Source of the DNA: Lachnospiraceae bacterium
GTDB lineage: Bacteria; Bacillota; Clostridia; Lachnospirales; Lachnospiraceae
Assembly (NCBI GenBank): GCA_015057455.1
Contig: SVEH01000027.1
Coordinates: forward strand, 1 to 34,820
Length of the DNA: 34,820 nt
Direction: 5' to 3'
This document shows, in pieces, positions 25,071 through 32,811 of the stretch; positions within the stretch are counted from its first letter, which is position 1, and each line of letters starts with the position of its first letter. The notes under the pieces were generated by a model. The model made no database searches, had not been told where the DNA came from, and was given only the letters and a program-made list of their open reading frames with translations. Position numbers and translations under genes: made by a program.

Positions 25071-26165
25071 TTACATCATTAATATATTTTTTATCAATTT
25101 TGCCAAAAAATATGATATTTTAGGCGGAACTGCATTACCTATTTGCTTACATATCGATGTTTTGTTCCCATAAAAAATAAAATCATCTGGAAAACTTTGT
25201 ATTCTTGCTGCCTCCCTCGGCGTTAGCGTTCTATCCTCTTCTGGATGTATAAATCTTCCACCTGATGGCGTATCAAATCTCGTTGTAATTGTAGGTGCTT
25301 GTTCATTCCAACAAAGCCTTCCATAAGAACCACTATGAACAGATTTAATTTTTTCATCTAATACAATAAAATTTTCACCATTATCTATTCTTTTCATTCT
25401 TCCAATTGCTAAATTAGAATGCTTAGTACCAACATGATTTCTAAGAACAATATTTTCTGTCGAAAGATATTTTTGATAATTAGTTATAGGCTTTGGCATA
25501 TCTATAACACCATCATCTGTTGCTCTACCTAGATTACCTATTGCATCTTCTACTGTAACTCTATCAAAAAAATGCTGATACTGTGCTCTTATCTCTACCT
25601 TAGTCTTTTCCCAAATCTCATCAAAATTACCGACTTCCTTGTTTACACCGATAATAATCATTCTTTCTCTCTTTTGTGGGATTCCAAATTCTACAGCTTT
25701 AACAATTCTTGGATATAAATGATAAGGCTTACCATCTAGCATCTCTGAATCTTGAAAAATTCTCTTTATTTCTTCAAAAATTTCTCCTTTTTGCATTGTT
25801 TGAATCCCTTTAACATTCTCCATAATAAATGCCTTTGGTTTAACAGTTTTTACAACATTAAAATACGACTTAAATAAAAAATTTCTAGGATCCCCCATAA
25901 AACCTTCTCTTATCCTAGCTCCAGCCATTGAAAATCCCTGACATGGTGGACCACCTATAATAATATCTGCATCTCCCTCCTTAAACACTCCAGATCGATC
26001 TATATTTTGAATATCATCAACTATTACCTCTACTTCTGGATGGTTTAACTTATATGTATTTGCTATAGATGCATCATATTCTACAGCTTTTTCTATAACA
26101 TATCCATCTTTTATAAACCCCAATGATAAGCCACCACAACCGGCAAATAAATCAATTGCTTTCAT
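25071..26165 (-). CDS. DNA (cytosine-5) methyltransferase
   Basis: This 364-residue type II C5 methyltransferase uses S-adenosylmethionine. Motif I is DLFAGCGGLSLGF (5-17), motif IV GGPPCQGFS with the catalytic Cys75, motif VI MENVKG, and motif VIII QKRERMIIIG. A target-recognition region follows, then motif IX (APTITTRFDTP) and motif X (IGNAVPP). All motifs are in order, so it should be active. It overlaps the end of the adenine methyltransferase gene by 14 nt and precedes the McrB-like gene by 14 bp. It protects host DNA from the associated McrBC-type nuclease. Confidence 0.96.
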   Translation of the reverse strand: MKAIDLFAGCGGLSLGFIKDGYVIEKAVEYDASIANTYKLNHPEVEVIVDDIQNIDRSGVFKEGDADIIIGGPPCQGFSMAGARIREGFMGDPRNFLFKSYFNVVKTVKPKAFIMENVKGIQTMQKGEIFEEIKRIFQDSEMLDGKPYHLYPRIVKAVEFGIPQKRERMIIIGVNKEVGNFDEIWEKTKVEIRAQYQHFFDRVTVEDAIGNLGRATDDGVIDMPKPITNYQKYLSTENIVLRNHVGTKHSNLAIGRMKRIDNGENFIVLDEKIKSVHSGSYGRLCWNEQAPTITTRFDTPSGGRFIHPEEDRTLTPREAARIQSFPDDFIFYGNKTSICKQIGNAVPPKISYFLAKLIKNILMM

Positions 26166-27774
26166 TCACAGTTCCTCCGCTTACTCTATATGCATTAGCA
26201 AATTTTTTTATATAATTACTTTCTTCTTCCGAAAGTCCATAAATTTCATGAATATAATCATCAATTCTATGAATCTCATCTATACAATATTTATGCTTAT
26301 ACTCATAATCAGTTTGAACGGTTCCTACATACTTTTTAGTTTTTTCTAACTTCATTTCAAGTTCATGTGCTAATTTTATTGCAACTTCATAGTTTTCTAT
26401 ATTCGGTACAAAAAAATCATTTAATTCCTTCCTTGTTATATGCCAGCAATCAGAAACAACAACCCAATACCACCAAAATAAAGATGAATTCCATAGACAC
26501 ATCATAAACTCTGCCTCTCCATTATCTTTAAATCGATACTCTTTATATTCAGACCCCTTATGTTTTTTCATAAATGACTTTATCCAAAATGCAGCACGCA
26601 TATTTAAATAAACTATTTCCCCTGTATGCATTACTTTTTCTAATATGCTTTTTCTACCTTCTTTAAAACCAATCTTAGAAAATATACTAACATCCAATTC
26701 ATTACCTAATTTGGGGATATAACTATCTCTAATAAAAGCGTTTTTAATAACTCTGGTCCTCTCAAATAACATTTCTCTTTCGTTTTTATACCAATATTGG
26801 TAATTGCTTGTAAAAATATTAATTTCACCTTGAACATTTTTACAAATTAATATACATAACTTTTGATGAACCGAGTTAAACAGACAATCTGGTCTATCTG
26901 AATAACTTAAAATATATTGAATTGGAACTATTTTATACAAATCATCTCGTAACTTTTTCATCCTAGGTGTAGAAACATAAGATATCGGTATAATAAAACC
27001 GAATACTCCTCCTTTTTCTAACCTTTCTGCTGCATTAACCAATATATTAGCATATATGTTACCATATCTTTTATTTAGATTTAAACCACTCTTAGAATCC
27101 TCTACATATGGTGGATTTCCAATTATAATATCAAACATTTTATTATTGAATGAAGGATTATTAACATATTCATTTGTTGTAAAGTTTGAGTTTAATATTA
27201 TTGGAACATTAATGCATTTTTCAACACCATATCTTTCAACAATTTCCAAAAAAAGCCTCATTTTCGTTATAATAACAGAGTCTTCATTTTCATCATTACC
27301 ATATATTGTTTCTATAATTGTTTCTATATCTTTAGAAGTAGTTCTTTTTGAATTATTATCCCATATATTTAATTTTTCTATAAGCATAGCTAGTAAAAAC
27401 TCTCCTGCTCCACATGTAGGATCAAATGCTGTTTTTTTCTTACAAAACGCACTATAATGCTTATGCTCAACATCAAGAACCGAAATATTCTCTGGACATA
27501 ATTCTCCATCCATAAGTTTTATACTACTTTTAACAATAAAATTTACCACATCTGATGGTGTATAATATACTCCTTTTGATTTTCTAATAGACTCTTTTTC
27601 ATTAATATTAGATAATACATCTTGTACATCATTATAAGACCCAACCTTCATAGTTTCATAATTAATGTTTTTCCCAGTCAAATTATTCAATATTAATATC
27701 ACCTTGTTATGATTTTTTTTAGGTGTTATTTTCATTAAATACGAATATACTATATTCAAAGCTACATTTATCAT
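26152..27774 (-). CDS. Eco57I-type N6-adenine DNA methyltransferase
   Basis: This protein of about 540 residues has an Eco57I/TaqI-type methyltransferase domain. KSKGVYYTPSDVVNFIV precedes motif I FDPTCGAGEFLLAMLIEKL (about 117-135), and motif IV is FDIIIGNPPYVEDS (NPPY at 220-223). The C-terminal part resembles a target-recognition domain. No PD-(D/E)XK nuclease is visible at the N terminus, so it is a pure methylase rather than a type IIG enzyme. I prefer the ATG at 27774, about 10 nt after GAGGT; the ATG at 27822 has a weak site. It is the first gene of the four-gene operon and overlaps the next. Confidence 0.92.
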   Translation of the reverse strand: MINVALNIVYSYLMKITPKKNHNKVILILNNLTGKNINYETMKVGSYNDVQDVLSNINEKESIRKSKGVYYTPSDVVNFIVKSSIKLMDGELCPENISVLDVEHKHYSAFCKKKTAFDPTCGAGEFLLAMLIEKLNIWDNNSKRTTSKDIETIIETIYGNDENEDSVIITKMRLFLEIVERYGVEKCINVPIILNSNFTTNEYVNNPSFNNKMFDIIIGNPPYVEDSKSGLNLNKRYGNIYANILVNAAERLEKGGVFGFIIPISYVSTPRMKKLRDDLYKIVPIQYILSYSDRPDCLFNSVHQKLCILICKNVQGEINIFTSNYQYWYKNEREMLFERTRVIKNAFIRDSYIPKLGNELDVSIFSKIGFKEGRKSILEKVMHTGEIVYLNMRAAFWIKSFMKKHKGSEYKEYRFKDNGEAEFMMCLWNSSLFWWYWVVVSDCWHITRKELNDFFVPNIENYEVAIKLAHELEMKLEKTKKYVGTVQTDYEYKHKYCIDEIHRIDDYIHEIYGLSEEESNYIKKFANAYRVSGGTVNESN

Positions 27775-28041
27775 TGCTATTACTACCTCTTTTTTGCTTT
27801 TAACCAATGTATGTTTATACATAAAAACCTATTATACAAACTTATATTACTTTTCAAATATTCTATTTACTTTTACAATGGTTATTTTTATCTTATATTT
27901 ATTTACATAACTTTTAGTATAGCAATTTTTTACTCTTTTATCAAGCTATTACCATAACAAATCAACTATCTAACCTATTAAAACATCTATACCATTAACA
28001 ATACATATATACAACTTATATCGCAAAACAATGTAGTAGTA

Positions 28042-28722
28042 TTACATCCTCTCCAATTCTCTCTTATATTTATAAAATGTCGCCTTTGATATCTTTGCCA
28101 ATCTCATAGTTTCTTCATTATCTAATTGCCCTCCAAATGATTTATTATACTTCTTTATAATCTCCTTAGCCTCAATACTCTTTTTAGTAACTAAAGTTCT
28201 TCCTCTTACTTGTCCTATCTGCTTACCATTTAATCTAGCTGTCTCTATACCTTCCCTTGTTCGTTGCTGCAATTCCTTTACTTCTTTCTCAGATTGCTCA
28301 AATGCTAATCGTATTTGTTCTTTAGCTAAAGATAGTAAATACTTATTAATCCCTTCTAATATATAATCAACATTCGTACCTGTCTTAGGTAATTCAGTCA
28401 TTATAGCCTGTTTATATGTATCAGTATTTATATGTGGCTCTTTAAGAAATACCAATGTTACACCTTTCTTATATAATTCTTCATATAGTGTAAATCCTTC
28501 TTCAGCATTCCTACTCATCCTACTAACAGAATCAAATATAATCATATCACCATTTACCACTATATTAAGGATTCTTTCAAATTCCTTCCTACCATAAAAC
28601 TTCTTACCAGTATATATCTCTTTAACAATAACAGCATCAGGATACTTACTCTTTATATTCCTTACCTGTCTTTCTATATTTTGTTTATGCGTACTTATTC
28701 TACAATATCCATATTTCTTCAT
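28042..28722 (-). CDS. Serine recombinase (resolvase/invertase family)
   Basis: This 226-residue recombinase has an N-terminal catalytic domain with YGYCRISTHKQNIERQ (Ser10 nucleophile) and IIFDSVSRMSRNAEEGF (the SR-x-x-R arginines). The long E-helix is followed by a C-terminal helix-turn-helix (ETMRLAKISKATFYKYKREL). The size fits a small resolvase or invertase, not a large integrase. An AGGAG site lies 8 nt before the ATG. A large inverted repeat lies about 150-310 bp upstream and is a plausible recombination site. It may resolve multimers of the circular element or invert DNA. Confidence 0.93.
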   Translation of the reverse strand: MKKYGYCRISTHKQNIERQVRNIKSKYPDAVIVKEIYTGKKFYGRKEFERILNIVVNGDMIIFDSVSRMSRNAEEGFTLYEELYKKGVTLVFLKEPHINTDTYKQAIMTELPKTGTNVDYILEGINKYLLSLAKEQIRLAFEQSEKEVKELQQRTREGIETARLNGKQIGQVRGRTLVTKKSIEAKEIIKKYNKSFGGQLDNEETMRLAKISKATFYKYKRELERM

Positions 28723-28870
28723 TATTCTTTCTCCTCTCTTAGTACTAAATCTAACCTCTATCTAAAAAGTACTAAAAATAATAGCTAAAAGTATTCTTAT
28801 CTATAAAATATAAGCTACTACTTTTAACGAACCTTAAATTTAGTACTCCAATTTAACTAAACTTTTTATT

Positions 28871-29030
28871 TTTTCTCTTTATGTCTTATTCTAAAATCAT
28901 GAGCGTTCGAAAAGAAAACCTCGCTCGCTTTTATGTGCTTTTTTCACTACTTTCTTTATATCTTATAAATTCCTCGCGAGTTTTTATTTTCACTCGCTCA
29001 TAATTTTTCTCATAAGACATAAAGAAAATA
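28871..29030. repeat. Large imperfect inverted repeat, candidate recombination or transfer site
   Basis: The left arm 28871-28905 and right arm 28995-29030 are about 85% complementary and share TTTATGTCTTAT/ATAAGACATAAA and CATGAGCG/CGCTCATAA. Inside the loop, AAAACCTCGC (28914-28923) can pair with GCGAGTTTT (28977-28985), extending the stem. A third, degenerate copy of the arm (CTTTATATCTTATA) lies near 28954-28967. It lies upstream of the serine recombinase gene in a ~440 bp stretch without genes. It could be a res site, an oriT or a replication hairpin. Confidence 0.55.
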
Positions 29031-29079
29031 TTATTTTTATTAACCATACTAAATTAATTATATACATAGTTTCAAACAC

Positions 29080-29116
29080 AAAAAAATAGCCCCCAAATAT
29101 AAATCTAGAGGCTATA
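29080..29116 (-). terminator. Rho-independent terminator after the MerR-like gene
   Basis: On the minus strand ATAGCC pairs with GGCTAT around a loop of about 18 nt and is followed by seven T. It lies about 45 bp past the stop of the frame that continues the MerR-like gene. Confidence 0.65.
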
Positions 29117-29162
29117 CCCTTTTTACACTTTTATATGCTTATTACATATAACTCTTATAAAA

Positions 29163-29320
29163 CTAATTTATACGTTTTCTTATTATCCTTGATACATCAT
29201 AAATAGTATATGCCATTGATGTAGCTATACTTGCATATCTAACATACTTTAACACTGTATTTATATTTTTCTGCTTATCATTAACACATTTAACAACTTC
29301 TCTAGAGTCTTCATCCTTTT
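29163..29320 (-). other. Open frame continuing the MerR-like gene after an A8 run
   Basis: A -1 shift at the A8 run (29336-29329) near the end of the MerR-like gene joins a frame that stays open for another ~55 codons to a TAG at 29163. It reads ...VEKDEDSREVVKCVNDKQK, then a moderately hydrophobic helix (VLKYVRYASIATSMAYTIY) and a basic end. It has no start codon of its own near its 5' end. The frame looks protein-like and ends before a terminator, so it is probably the true C terminus, reached by slippage or lost by a one-base indel. Confidence 0.45.
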
Positions 29321-29635
29321 CTACTTTATTTTTTTTAGCATTTCAATTTGGTTATCCAATACATCATAACAGTCATAATCAGGTGCAGTCATTATTTTTT
29401 TTATATCTGCTCTTTTTATTTGTAATTTTTTGAAAATAGCAATTTGTTGAAACTTTTTAACAGCGTCTTCATTATATAATTTATATCCACTATACTCTTT
29501 ACCATCTTTATCACCATGTCCATGATTTCGATAATCACATGGTTTAACAATACCTTCTCTAGTATAATCATTTATTATCTTTGTAGTAAGACTTGTTAAT
29601 TCACTTACTTCTTTTACTGTTTTCAATTTATTCAT
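29321..29635 (-). CDS. MerR-family regulator, short, ending at a homopolymer
   Basis: This protein of about 104 residues has a MerR-type winged helix: LKTVKEVSELTSLTTKIINDYTREGIV, then YSGYKLYNEDAVKKFQQIAIFKKLQIKRADIKKIM. The usual dimerisation coiled coil (DNQIEMLKK...) is cut short when the frame meets TAG just after eight A. I chose the second ATG of an ATGATG pair (29635), 7 nt after GGAGG. MerR relatives normally carry a longer C-terminal helix, so this product looks truncated or frameshifted. See the open frame 29163-29320. Confidence 0.75.
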   Translation of the reverse strand: MNKLKTVKEVSELTSLTTKIINDYTREGIVKPCDYRNHGHGDKDGKEYSGYKLYNEDAVKKFQQIAIFKKLQIKRADIKKIMTAPDYDCYDVLDNQIEMLKKIK

Positions 29636-29719
29636 CATCTCACCTCCAAGTAGCATTATATTCCGTACCGTCAGTACGCTTCAAGTATCAATTTAATATA
29701 TTATTTAACTTAACATAAA

Positions 29720-29750
29720 AAACGACTTGAGCCTTTAAGCCCAAGTCGTT
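29720..29750 (-). terminator. Rho-independent terminator after the acidic-repeat secreted protein
   Basis: AACGACTTG (29721-29729) pairs with CAAGTCGTT (29742-29750), with an extra inner GGC/GCC pairing and a run of T on the minus strand. Confidence 0.85.
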
Positions 29751-29824
29751 TTATTTATCATTCTTATTTACTTAGTTTTTTAGATAATCTATAATTGAAT
29801 TACTTTATATAATCCTTATCAAAA

Positions 29825-30904
29825 TTAATATGCTTTAAATTTTCCTGTATATCCTGGTTCTCCAGTCATTTTATTTCCATCCCATTTAGTTATTTTTATA
29901 TAACGAGTTCTATTAATCCATCCAACTGTTACACACACGCCATATTTTGCTTTATGAGTTGATGTACTATATCCACTTACTCTTTTAACTTCACTAACAT
30001 GACTTTGTACTAGAGATGGTGTTATATCCGAAGTAAACATACCATATACTATTGCTGGTCCAACTTTTGATAATGTTGGTATATAAGTAGCTAAATATGT
30101 AGATGCTGCTGTAGCTCCTAATGTTATTGCTCTATCTGTTATATTTAAATTTTTATCATTTTGAACAGCAACTATTACATCTGCTACATTTTTAGCTGGA
30201 ACATACGCCTTAGTTTCTACTACATCTGAGCTTGCTGTTGAATTAGGATTACCACTATTATTATTTATTGACCATACCCCACCTTTTGTAGAATTTTTAG
30301 AATCAACATGTTTATAAACTTCACATTTTATAGTAGATTTAGATGGTACTGTAACTTCTACTTTATACGTATTTTTACCCTTTAAACGAGTAGACTTATA
30401 TGTATACGTCTTACTAGTCTCTGTACGAGTAGTAATTAAATTACTATTTTTCACGCTATTTTTATATATTTTTATTGTTGCCGGCTTAGATGATGAATAC
30501 CTTTTATTAAAACTAACTTTTATATCACAACTTCCCCACTCTGCTAAAGAAAAAGTATACTTTTTCTTATTTGTTACTTTTTTCGATACCTTAGGTACGC
30601 TTGCAGGCGCCACTGTTTCTTCAAAACTCTCTTCATAAGCCACCTCGTTACTTACTTCTTCATTCAAATTATCATCAATCATTATATCCTCTTCATAAAC
30701 CGTATCACCACTTACTTCTTGATTCAAATCATCATCAACCATTACATCCTCTTCATACAATTCCTGTAATGGCATTTTATTATCGTTCTCATCGAACAAA
30801 CTAGCCTTAGACCTAACTGTACTATTCACCAACACTCCTCCTAATGCTATTGCTAATGCTAACGACATTGCTACTGTTAATCCTAAAATCTTTTTCCCCT
30901 TCAT
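29825..30904 (-). CDS. Secreted protein with acidic tandem repeats
   Basis: This 359-residue protein has a signal peptide (MKGKKILGLTVAMSLALAI...). An acidic segment follows, with two clear repeats of about 20 residues (YEEDVMVDDDLNQEVS, YEEDIMIDDNLNEEVS) and a partial third (YEESFEE). A beta-rich middle has TYTYKSTRLKGKNTYKVEVTV. The C-terminal part holds YGVCVTVGWINRTRYIKITKWDGNKMTGEPGYTG. There is no sortase motif or C-terminal membrane helix, so it is probably released or wall-bound by charge. A GGGGG site lies 6 nt before the ATG and a terminator follows. It is a single-gene transcript. The function is unknown; an extracellular adhesin or toxin-like role is possible. Confidence 0.75.
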   Translation of the reverse strand: MKGKKILGLTVAMSLALAIALGGVLVNSTVRSKASLFDENDNKMPLQELYEEDVMVDDDLNQEVSGDTVYEEDIMIDDNLNEEVSNEVAYEESFEETVAPASVPKVSKKVTNKKKYTFSLAEWGSCDIKVSFNKRYSSSKPATIKIYKNSVKNSNLITTRTETSKTYTYKSTRLKGKNTYKVEVTVPSKSTIKCEVYKHVDSKNSTKGGVWSINNNSGNPNSTASSDVVETKAYVPAKNVADVIVAVQNDKNLNITDRAITLGATAASTYLATYIPTLSKVGPAIVYGMFTSDITPSLVQSHVSEVKRVSGYSTSTHKAKYGVCVTVGWINRTRYIKITKWDGNKMTGEPGYTGKFKAY

Positions 30905-31254
30905 TATAAACCCCCTATTTAATTGTTTAAAATATTAAACTACATTTATAATTTTAACATATCGTTAGTATTTTTGCAATACTTTTGTAATATTTTTTCT
31001 TTTATTTTAATTTTTTGTTAACATTTCACCCTTATAAAAAAGCGTTCTTAAAAAAAAGATTCCAGCCTTTTACAGCCAAAATCTTTTTCTTTAAAATTTT
31101 ATTATTATATTATTATCCTTAGTTCATACCTAGTACCACTATAAACAAATCTTTAATATTCTGTTGCTATGAATTATAAAATTTTAGATGCTTCAAATAA
31201 AATAAATATAACTACATCCATAATTCCCATAAAAATTACATATTTTAAATACAG
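30905..31254. other. Gap of 350 bp without a gene
   Basis: This AT-rich stretch contains the promoter region of the secreted protein gene and the terminator of the small membrane protein gene (31046-31088). No other coding frame or repeat stands out. Confidence 0.5.
31046..31088 (-). terminator. Terminator-like hairpin after the small membrane protein gene
   Basis: AAAAAGATT (31053-31061) pairs with AATCTTTTT (31080-31088) around an 18-nt loop. A run of eight T follows on the minus strand. It lies about 165 bp after the stop of the gene at 31255-31521. Confidence 0.5.
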
Positions 31255-31521
31255 TTATATTCTTATTATTAATAATACAATAAAAATCACTAATAAAATT
31301 ATATTAACTATTATTTCCTTACTAAATTCTTTTTTGTTTAAATTTTCTTTAAATTTAAAATAAGACTTTATACTAACAACCGTTAATATAAAATAATTTA
31401 CTACCAATACTATAAGTCCAATTTTTAAAACATTCATATCAAACAAATATAAAAACAAAAGTATACAAATTGTAATAACTGATAACATACGCGTAAATTT
31501 CTTTAGTTTTTCAATATTCAT
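31255..31521 (-). CDS. Small three-helix membrane protein
   Basis: This 88-residue protein begins at 31521, 5 nt after GGAGG (the frame opens at 31533). Hydrophobic helices are seen at about residues 12-27, 31-50 and 69-88 (IIVNIILLVIFIVLLIIRI at the very end), with a basic loop between the second and third. There are no recognisable motifs. A plus-strand ORF across the same bases is a low-complexity shadow. Confidence 0.65.
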   Translation of the reverse strand: MNIEKLKKFTRMLSVITICILLFLYLFDMNVLKIGLIVLVVNYFILTVVSIKSYFKFKENLNKKEFSKEIIVNIILLVIFIVLLIIRI

Positions 31522-31808
31522 AATATCCTCCAATATATAAATTTTTTTCCAATATCACCATAATTATAGCACAAATATTCCTTATAAATAAATATAATTT
31601 GTAAAATTAATTAAGAAATCATAGTTCCCTAAATATACATAAAATTATTAAAACTTATAACCTCTACAAATATTACTAATAACATATCATATATTTCTTC
31701 TAAAAACTAACAATACAATTCTTTCCACACAATAAAATTTCACATCCAATTATATTTTTTTTCAACTGTACGATAAACATTGTATATGATCTTAAGGAGG
31801 ATTCTAAT

Positions 31809-32030
31809 ATGACATGTCCGTTTTGTAATAATGATATGACATCCGTTTATTTGCAAAACATTAGAGGTGTTGATATGTTTTATTCTACATCATTACATAA
31901 ATTTATAAATGGTGGTTCTAATAAAAATGACATTCCAATATCTATAAATCATCCTTTTAAAGGTAGTTATTGTAATGCTAATGTTTGTGTAAAATGTCAT
32001 AAACTCATTATAGATATAAACAATAATTAA
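31809..32030 (+). CDS. Small zinc-ribbon protein (DUF6487/PF20097-like)
   Basis: This 73-residue protein has a TAAGGAGG site 8 nt before the ATG. It begins MTCPFCNNDMTSVYLQNIRG and ends YCNANVCVKCHKLIIDINNN. The two C-x-x-C pairs (residues 3-6 and 60-63) would bind one zinc. The layout 'CPxC...M..G.......C..CkkliI' is like small cytoplasmic zinc-ribbon proteins of Firmicutes, often annotated PF20097. It is a lone plus-strand gene among minus-strand genes. The function is unknown. Confidence 0.75.
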   Translation: MTCPFCNNDMTSVYLQNIRGVDMFYSTSLHKFINGGSNKNDIPISINHPFKGSYCNANVCVKCHKLIIDINNN

Positions 32031-32058
32031 TTTACTATTCTTTCCAATATTCCCCATT

Positions 32059-32121
32059 AATAGAACCAAAATAGAACCAAAATCACCCTCCCCCCTTATA
32101 AACCCTTTATTTATAAGGGGG
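32059..32121. repeat. Direct repeat and perfect 12-bp hairpin
   Basis: TAGAACCAAAA occurs twice in tandem (32060-32082), followed by CCCCCTTATAAA (32091-32102) and its exact complement TTTATAAGGGGG (32110-32121) with a 7-nt loop. No T tract follows on either strand, so an intrinsic terminator is not well supported. It could be a boundary or protein-binding site. Confidence 0.5.
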
Positions 32122-32163
32122 AAAATCCACCACCGTCTACTCAAACTCTATAATGGAAGAATC

Positions 32164-32693
32164 CTATAAAAATATAATACTTCCATCTTCACAAATCAAT
32201 GCAAATCTAATTCCTAAATTCTTTATCTGTGTTAATTTAGACCATTTCTCAGCTAACTCTTTTGCCTTATCTGTATATGGAACCGCTACCATAGGAATAA
32301 CATTCTTCGTAAAATCACATCCTGTTATTAATTGACCAATAGCTTCTCTCATAAGTTTATACTCTTGTCCTATTTTATTTCTTTTTCCTTTCTTACACTC
32401 CACATATACCATACTACCATCTTTTAATTTGACATTTGCATCACCTATTCCAGGTGTGCTAGATATAATAATATTTTTTCACTTTGATTATAAGAATACT
32501 TACCTTGCCATCTATCTAAATTCTTATCAAGTTTTATAAATCCTTCTTTACTTAAAAATGAGAATATATCAAAATGAACTATATCTCCTGTCCTTATATG
32601 TGCCCCATCTATTGATACATTAATATCTTCAACCATTAAATCATTTTTTATATAATACATTGCAAAACGTAATATAACTTCAGCTTCTGTCAT
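32164..32693 (-). pseudogene. PD-(D/E)XK nuclease-like gene split by a frameshift
   Basis: A first frame starts at 32693 after AGGAGG (MTEAEVILRFAMYYIKND...NQSEKILLYLAHLE) and stops at 32445. A second frame covers the C-terminal half, ...STPGIGDANVKLKDGSMVYVECKKGKRNKIG..., and ends at 32164. Reading an extra A in the A6 run at 32473-32478 fuses them into about 176 residues (QSEKN-IIISSTPGIGDANV). G-D-x(n)-V-Y-V-E-C-K is the D...ExK core of a restriction-like nuclease, as in VRR-NUC-type domains. Either a one-base deletion has inactivated the gene or polymerase/ribosome slippage restores it. It is the last gene of a four-gene minus-strand run. Confidence 0.7.
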
Positions 32694-32811
32694 TTCTTAT
32701 ACCTCCTATTCTGTAAAATAAACTTTCTTTACATTTATTTAATTATTTCCAACTTTCCATTATATTCGTTATAATAGAATACTAACATGTATTTCAATAT
32801 TATTATATTTT

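Noticed and set aside
26152..27774. Type IIG fused restriction-methylation enzyme or BREX PglX
   Set aside because: No nuclease motif is visible at the N terminus, the length of about 540 residues is far below PglX, and no other BREX genes are nearby.
31169..31363. Plus-strand 64-residue Ile/Asn-rich ORF
   Set aside because: Low-complexity shadow of the minus-strand small membrane protein, without a ribosome-binding site.
31893..32144. Minus-strand 83-residue ORF over the zinc-ribbon gene
   Set aside because: It is antisense to a plus-strand gene with a strong ribosome-binding site and CxxC pairs, and runs through the hairpin at 32091-32121.
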